Positions 28,773 to 32,278 of a stretch of 32,278 nucleotides of DNA are shown one piece after another. Both the position numbers and the translations under genes were made by a program. The stretch is taken from assembly GCF_023630195.1 (NCBI RefSeq), contig NZ_JALPKN010000005.1:1-32278 (forward strand). The letters run 5' to 3'. The notes beneath the pieces were generated by a model that searched no databases, was not told where the DNA came from, and worked only from the letters and a program-made list of their open reading frames with translations. Origin of the DNA: Actinotalea sp. C106. GTDB taxonomy: Bacteria; Actinomycetota; Actinomycetes; Actinomycetales; Cellulomonadaceae. Position 1 is the first letter of the stretch. Each line of letters opens with the position of its first letter.

Positions 28773-28803
28773 ACGATAGGAGGTGACGCTACGTCAACCG
28801 CAA
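28773..28803 (-). promoter_or_regulatory. MerR-type promoter with operator in a 19-bp spacer
   Basis: On the minus strand, TTGCGG (28803-28798) and TATCGT (28778-28773) are spaced by 19 bp, two more than the sigma optimum. The spacer contains the dyad TGACG-CTA-CGTCA (28784-28796). Over-long spacers with a central dyad are the hallmark of promoters activated by MerR-type DNA distortion. It reads towards the MerR gene, whose ATG lies about 50 bases past the expected start site. Confidence 0.65.
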
Positions 28804-28842
28804 GGACGGCTGCGTGTCGGTGCGTGGTGCGACAGTGTGGCC

Positions 28843-29514
28843 ATGAGCGAGCTGATGCGTGACTCCGAGGTGACCGAGGCCCTCGACCACCGCCACTGGC
28901 GGGTCGTGCTGGGGAGGATCCACGGGACCTTCCGTACCGGCTCGTTCACGCGCGGTCTCGAGCTGACCCAGCAGGTCGCCGCGGTCGCGGAGCAGATGAA
29001 CCACCACCCGGACGTCGACCTGCGCTACGGGTCGGTCCATCTCTCGTGCGTCTCCCACGACGTCGGCGGGCTGACCGCCCGCGACGTCGCCCTCGCGCGT
29101 GCCGTCTCGGCGGTGGTCGACGAGCTGGGCGTCGAGGCCGCCCCGACGGCCTCCCAGGCCCTGGAGATCGCGATCGACGCGCTCGACATCCCCGCCGTCC
29201 TGCCCTTCTGGCGCGCCGTCCTGGGCTACGTCGACGAGCCGGCGCCCGCGGAGGGCGCCCTGCCTGCGCTCGCGGATCCCGCGGGCCGGGGGGCGGCGGT
29301 GTGGTTCCAGCAGATGGACGAGCCGCGTCCGCAGCGCAACCGCATCCACCTCGACGTCTCGGTCCCGCACGACGTCGCCGAGGAGCGTGTGGCTGCGGCC
29401 CTCGCCGCGGGAGGGCATCTGGTCAGCGACACCCGGGCCCCTGCCTTCTGGGTACTGGCCGACGGAGAGGGCAACGAGGCCTGCGTGTGCACCTGGCAGG
29501 CCCGCGAGGGCTGA
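28843..29514 (+). CDS. Pterin-4a-carbinolamine dehydratase / VOC fusion protein
   Basis: 223 residues in two parts. Residues 1-95 form a pterin-4a-carbinolamine dehydratase (4a-hydroxytetrahydrobiopterin dehydratase) domain with the active-site pattern EQMNHHPDVDLRYGSVHLSC and the later His/Asp residues. Residues from about 108 (LEIAIDALDIPAVLPFWRAVLGY) to the end form a vicinal-oxygen-chelate (glyoxalase-like) domain with VWFQQMDEPRPQRNRIHLDVSV and a closing GNEACVCTW. The pterin part would recycle a carbinolamine pterin cofactor; the VOC part has no readable substrate. The frame is open 20 codons further upstream, but those codons overlap the MerR promoter; the ATG at 28843 starts the conserved part. 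No aromatic amino-acid hydroxylase gene is nearby. Confidence 0.88.
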   Translation: MSELMRDSEVTEALDHRHWRVVLGRIHGTFRTGSFTRGLELTQQVAAVAEQMNHHPDVDLRYGSVHLSCVSHDVGGLTARDVALARAVSAVVDELGVEAAPTASQALEIAIDALDIPAVLPFWRAVLGYVDEPAPAEGALPALADPAGRGAAVWFQQMDEPRPQRNRIHLDVSVPHDVAEERVAAALAAGGHLVSDTRAPAFWVLADGEGNEACVCTWQAREG

Positions 29515-29570
29515 GGCCGGGTCATCCGTCCGCTCTGCGATCCTCCGGCCCGGTCCACCCACGGCCGTCC

Positions 29571-29576
29571 TAGACT
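29571..29576 (+). promoter_or_regulatory. -10 element of ilvD
   Basis: TAGACT ends six bases before the ilvD ATG, and no ribosome-binding sequence lies between, implying a leaderless mRNA. No good -35 is visible. Confidence 0.5.
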
Positions 29577-29582
29577 CCCGGC

Positions 29583-31304
29583 ATGAGCGAGACGAGCACC
29601 GCAGGGAACGCCGCGACCCCCGACATCAAGCCACGCAGCCGACAGGTCACGGACGGCCTCGAGGCGACCGCGGCGCGCGGCATGCTGCGCGCGGTCGGTC
29701 TGGGCGACGAGGACTTCGCCAAGCCGCAGATCGGCGTCGCGAGCTCGTGGAACGAGATCACCCCCTGCAACCTCTCCCTCGACCGGCTCGCCAAGGCGGT
29801 CAAGAACGGCGTGCACGCCAACGGCGGGTACCCCCTCGAGTTCGGCACCATCTCGGTCTCGGACGGCATCTCGATGGGCCACGAGGGGATGCACTTCTCC
29901 CTCGTGAGCCGGGACCTCATCGCCGACAGCGTCGAGACCGTGATGCAGGCCGAGCGGCTCGACGGCTCGGTGCTCCTCGCCGGGTGCGACAAGTCGCTGC
30001 CCGGCATGCTCATGGCCGCCGCCCGCCTCGACCTGGCCTCGGTGTTCCTCTACGCCGGCTCGATCGCCCCGGGCTGGGTCAAGCTCGAGGACGGCACCGA
30101 GAAGGAGGTCACGATCATCGACGCCTTCGAGGCCGTCGGCGCCTGCTCGCGTGGCCTCATGAGCCGTGAGGACGTCGACCGCATCGAGCGCGCGATCTGC
30201 CCGGGGGAGGGGGCCTGCGGCGGCATGTACACCGCCAACACCATGGCCTCGGTGGCCGAGGCCATGGGCATGTCCCTGCCGGGCTCGGCCGCGCCGCCCT
30301 CGGCCGACCGTCGGCGCGACACCTTCGCCGTCCGCTCGGGGGAAGCCGTGGTCGAGATGCTGCGGAAGGGGATCACCGCACGTCAGATCATGACCAAGGA
30401 GGCCTTCGAGAACGCGATCGCCGTGGTCATGGCCTTCGGCGGCTCGACCAACGCGGTGCTGCACCTGCTGGCCATCGCGCACGAGGCCGAGGTCGACCTC
30501 ACCCTCGCCGACTTCGCCCGGGTGGCCGAGAAGGTGCCTCACCTCGGTGACCTGAAGCCCTTCGGCCGCTACGTCATGAACGACGTCGACCGCATCGGCG
30601 GCGTGCCGGTGGTCATGAAGGCCCTCCTCGACGCGGGGCTGCTGCACGGCGACTGCCTGACGGTGACCGGGAAGACGGTCGCCGAGAACCTCGCCGACGT
30701 CGCCCCGCCCGACCCGGACGGCAAGATCCTGCGGGCGATGGACAACCCCATCCACCGCACGGGCGGGATCACGATCCTGCACGGCTCGCTCGCCCCCGAG
30801 GGGGCCGTGGTCAAGTCTGCGGGCTTCGACTCGGACGTCTTCGAGGGGACCGCGCGGGTCTTCGACCGGGAGCGCGCCGCGATGGACGCCCTCGAGGACG
30901 GCACCATCCAGGCGGGCGACGTCGTCGTCATCCGCTACGAGGGCCCCAAGGGTGGGCCCGGGATGCGTGAGATGCTCGCGATCACGGGTGCCATCAAGGG
31001 TGCGGGCCTGGGCAAGGACGTGCTCCTGCTGACCGACGGCCGCTTCTCGGGCGGGACCACGGGCCTGTGCGTGGGCCACGTCGCCCCCGAGGCCGTCGAC
31101 GGCGGACCCATCGCCTTCGTCAGGGACGGGGACCGGATCCGCCTCGACGTCGCGCACGCGACCCTCGACGTGCTCGTCGACGCCGAGGAGCTCGAGTCCC
31201 GTCGGGAGGGCTGGGCCCCGCTGCCTCCGCGCTACACGCGCGGCGTGCTCGCCAAGTACGCCAAGCTGGTCCAGTCGGCCAGCACCGGCGCCGTGCTCAT
31301 CTGA
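29583..31304 (+). CDS. ilvD: Dihydroxy-acid dehydratase
   Basis: 573 residues. It dehydrates 2,3-dihydroxy-isovalerate and 2,3-dihydroxy-3-methylvalerate to the 2-keto acids, the third common step of valine, leucine and isoleucine synthesis. The iron-sulfur cysteines are Cys62 ([11 protein letters not shown]), Cys135 ([10 protein letters not shown]) and Cys212 ([12 protein letters not shown]), the spacing of the actinobacterial [2Fe-2S]-type enzyme. The C-terminal swivel domain includes [17 protein letters not shown] and [23 protein letters not shown]. The end of the gene, from 31290 through the TGA, is the first unit of a 17-bp tandem repeat. The next biosynthetic gene, ilvB, begins about 870 bp downstream behind an attenuator. 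Confidence 0.98.
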   Translation: MSETSTAGNAATPDIKPRSRQVTDGLEATAARGMLRAVGLGDEDFAKPQIGVASSWNEITPCNLSLDRLAKAVKNGVHANGGYPLEFGTISVSDGISMGHEGMHFSLVSRDLIADSVETVMQAERLDGSVLLAGCDKSLPGMLMAAARLDLASVFLYAGSIAPGWVKLEDGTEKEVTIIDAFEAVGACSRGLMSREDVDRIERAICPGEGACGGMYTANTMASVAEAMGMSLPGSAAPPSADRRRDTFAVRSGEAVVEMLRKGITARQIMTKEAFENAIAVVMAFGGSTNAVLHLLAIAHEAEVDLTLADFARVAEKVPHLGDLKPFGRYVMNDVDRIGGVPVVMKALLDAGLLHGDCLTVTGKTVAENLADVAPPDPDGKILRAMDNPIHRTGGITILHGSLAPEGAVVKSAGFDSDVFEGTARVFDRERAAMDALEDGTIQAGDVVVIRYEGPKGGPGMREMLAITGAIKGAGLGKDVLLLTDGRFSGGTTGLCVGHVAPEAVDGGPIAFVRDGDRIRLDVAHATLDVLVDAEELESRREGWAPLPPRYTRGVLAKYAKLVQSASTGAVLI

Positions 31305-31374
31305 CCGCCGTGCTGCTCTGACCGCCGTGCTCCTCTGACCGCCGTGCTGCTCTGACCGCCGTGCTCCTCTGACC
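31290..31374 (+). repeat. Five tandem 17-bp units carrying the ilvD stop codon
   Basis: GCCGTGCTNNTCTGACC repeats at 31290, 31307, 31324, 31341 and 31358. The variable dinucleotide is CA, GC, CC, GC, CC, so the last four units form two copies of a 34-bp unit. Unit 1 is the coding 3' end of ilvD and its TGA, and every later unit keeps the TGA. As 17 is not a multiple of three, the array places stops in all frames. The GTG of the next gene follows one base after the array. Confidence 0.93.
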
Positions 31375-31375
31375 C

Positions 31376-31924
31376 GTGGCGCGCGTCCTGCCGGAGATCG
31401 ACGCCCGCACTGCGACCTTCCTCGAGGAGCAGGCGGTCTTCTTCGTCGCGACCGCCCCCCTCGCGGCCGACGGCCACGTGAACCTCTCGCCGAAGGGCGG
31501 GGCGGGGTCCCTCGTGGTCGTCGACCCGCTCACCGTGGCGTACCTCGACCTCACGGCCTCGGGGGCCGAGACCATCGCCCACCTGCGGGAGAACGGCCGC
31601 ATCACCATCATGGCCTGCGCGTTCTCCGGGCGGCCCTCCATCGTTCGTCTTCACGGGCGCGGTCGGGTGGTCCCTGCCGTGGCCGACGAGTTCTCGACCT
31701 GGGCGGCGCGCTTCCCCGAGCGACCGGGGGTGCGTGCCGTGATCGTCGTCGAGGTGGACCGCGTCTCGGACTCGTGCGGGTTCGCGGTACCGCGGATGGA
31801 CCTGGTGGGGGAGCGTGACGTCCTCGACCAGGCCAACGAGCGCAAGGGGCCCGACGGGGTCGCGGAGTACCGGGCCCAGAAGAACCGCATGAGCATCGAC
31901 GGGCTGCCCGCCGCGGACTGGTGA
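31376..31924 (+). CDS. Pyridoxamine 5'-phosphate oxidase-family protein
   Basis: 182 residues with the FMN-binding split-barrel fold of the PNPOx-like family: an opening LPEIDARTATFLEEQAVFFVATAPLAADGHVNLSPKGG, a central LTASGAETIAHLRENGRITIMACAF, RPSIVRLHGRGRVV, and the C-terminal DSCGFAVPRMDLVGERD. Relatives bind FMN or F420 and reduce or oxidise small molecules; true PdxH specificity is not implied. A TGA lies two codons upstream (in repeat unit 5), so the GTG at 31376 must be at or near the real start. There is no Shine-Dalgarno sequence because the preceding 85 bp are tandem repeats, so translation may depend on ribosomes ending at ilvD or on inefficient initiation. Confidence 0.87.
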   Translation: MARVLPEIDARTATFLEEQAVFFVATAPLAADGHVNLSPKGGAGSLVVVDPLTVAYLDLTASGAETIAHLRENGRITIMACAFSGRPSIVRLHGRGRVVPAVADEFSTWAARFPERPGVRAVIVVEVDRVSDSCGFAVPRMDLVGERDVLDQANERKGPDGVAEYRAQKNRMSIDGLPAADW

Positions 31925-31976
31925 CATCTCGCATACCGATCACACGATCCACGATACGAGACGCACTCGGGGCTGC

Positions 31977-32005
31977 GTGACATCCCCACGGGGTAGGCGT
32001 AATGT
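31977..32005 (+). promoter_or_regulatory. Promoter of the ilvB leader transcript
   Basis: GTGACA (31977-31982, five of six -35 consensus bases) and TAATGT (32000-32005) are 17 nt apart. The -10 ends seven bases before the leader-peptide GTG at 32013, so transcription should begin at or next to that codon. The rest of 31925-32000 shows no other element I can support. Confidence 0.65.
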
Positions 32006-32012
32006 TCGCGAG

Positions 32013-32042
32013 GTGCAGACGATCGTCGTAGTACTTCCCTAG
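32013..32042 (+). CDS. ilvB leader peptide (attenuation)
   Basis: A nine-codon open frame, GTG start then Gln-Thr-Ile-Val-Val-Val-Leu-Pro and TAG. Five consecutive codons specify the three branched-chain amino acids that are the end products of the pathway. It lies directly after a promoter and in front of a terminator that precedes ilvB, the classical arrangement for ribosome-mediated attenuation, known for actinobacterial ilvB operons. There is no ribosome-binding site, fitting a leaderless start. Ribosome stalling when Ile, Val or Leu is scarce would favour transcription into ilvB. Confidence 0.85.
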   Translation: MQTIVVVLP

Positions 32043-32078
32043 GCGCGAGCCAGACCACCGCCAGGTCTCGTCCGCGCC
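32042..32078 (+). promoter_or_regulatory. Leader hairpin of the ilvB attenuator
   Basis: GGCGCG (32042-32047) pairs with CGCGCC (32073-32078), and AGACC (32052-32056) with GGTCT (32064-32068) inside it. The structure starts in the leader stop codon. It would trap the antiterminator strand (32067-32073) once the ribosome has left, and would be blocked by a ribosome stalled on the leader codons. Confidence 0.6.
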
Positions 32079-32110
32079 TACCCCTCGCCAACCCCGCCTG
32101 ACGGGACGAG
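32067..32110 (+). promoter_or_regulatory. ilvB antiterminator pairing
   Basis: CTCGTCC (32067-32073) is the exact complement of GGACGAG (32104-32110). This pairing uses bases 32107-32110, which are also needed for the terminator stem, so the two folds exclude each other. Confidence 0.6.
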
Positions 32111-32119
32111 GGGTTTTTT
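32081..32119 (+). terminator. Intrinsic terminator of the ilvB attenuator
   Basis: CCCCTCG (32081-32087) pairs with CGAGGGG (32107-32113). An inner CCCG (32093-32096) / CGGG (32102-32105) stem and six T residues (32114-32119) complete it. It is the only hairpin noted in the window with a clear T-run, which fits a regulatory terminator placed before ilvB. Confidence 0.85.
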
Positions 32120-32176
32120 CATGTCAGGCCCCGATCCATGCACGCACCGCACGTCCGACGTCCAGGGAGAGCAACG

Positions 32177-32278
32177 ATGGTCCAGGGCCCCCACCCGGCA
32201 CCGCCAGCCGGGGCCAGTCGTCAGCCGGCCGACCGGCCGACACCCCGCCCGCAGGCCGCCCCCGCGGTCACGCCGGCC
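32177..32278 (+). CDS. ilvB: Acetolactate synthase large subunit, N-terminus (partial)
   Basis: Only 34 codons are inside the window: an ATG with AGGGAGA seven bases upstream, then a Pro/Ala-rich segment (MVQGPHPAPPAGASRQPADR). Such a disordered N-terminal extension is usual for actinobacterial IlvB, before the thiamine-diphosphate enzyme proper. No catalytic part is visible, so the call rests on the extension, the branched-chain leader peptide and terminator directly upstream, and the nearby ilvD. Confidence 0.7.
   Translation, partial: MVQGPHPAPPAGASRQPADRPTPRPQAAPAVTPA

Noticed and set aside
31290-31374. 17-bp array as a CRISPR or as att sites of a mobile element
   Set aside because: Units are directly adjacent with no spacers and derive from the ilvD 3' end; no integrase or transposase is near.

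Overview
This window is high-GC DNA with GTG/ATG starts and many overlapping stop/start codons. It comes from an actinobacterium, most likely in the Micrococcales near Cellulomonadaceae or Promicromonosporaceae. That placement is inferred from the NAD-dependent DNA ligase with its lineage-type insertion, from gatCAB, and from an ilvD to ilvB stretch with an actinobacterial-style ilvB leader. No search was run, so the genus is open.

Layout. Positions 1-3240 hold a MetE-like C-terminus, ligA and a GNAT acetyltransferase. Positions 3278-15526 form a carbohydrate island: a 5'-truncated ThuA-like gene and a ROK regulator on the minus strand, then a divergent ribose-type ABC importer (ATPase, permease, binding lipoprotein), a Gfo/Idh/MocA oxidoreductase, an IolE-like TIM-barrel enzyme and a 1386-residue secreted modular protein. 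The secreted protein carries PA14, a sorbosone-dehydrogenase-like propeller, two CBM6/35-like modules and a 3-keto-disaccharide-hydrolase (DUF1080) domain. Positions 15602-20179 return to housekeeping genes: a conserved hypothetical, gatC-gatA-gatB and a second GNAT. Positions 20187-27880 hold a D-2-hydroxyacid dehydrogenase and a second sugar locus: a LacI regulator divergent from a CUT1 binding protein, two permeases and a cytoplasmic GH3 glycosidase. Positions 27917-29514 hold a MerR-TipAS regulator and a pterin-dehydratase/VOC fusion. Positions 29583-32278 hold ilvD, a PPOx-family protein, an ilvB attenuator and the first 34 codons of ilvB.

How the genes work together. The first island reads as a system for glycosides that are oxidised at C3 and then cleaved: import by the ABC transporter, sugar oxidation by the Gfo/Idh enzyme, further conversion by the TIM-barrel enzyme, and extracellular binding and cleavage by the modular protein. 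The ROK protein is the likely controller, through two inverted repeats in the divergent promoter. The second island imports an oligosaccharide and hydrolyses it inside the cell with GH3. It lacks its own ATPase and so must share one encoded elsewhere. The ilv genes make branched-chain amino acids, and ilvB is preceded by a Leu/Val/Ile-codon leader peptide and an intrinsic terminator.

Notable non-coding structure includes seven copies of CCCTG before the secreted-protein gene, five tandem 17-bp copies of the ilvD stop-codon region, a MerR-type 19-bp-spacer promoter, overlapping LacI palindromes, and two convergent terminators whose loops hold the stop codon of the minus-strand gene. No tRNA, rRNA, CRISPR array or insertion sequence was seen.
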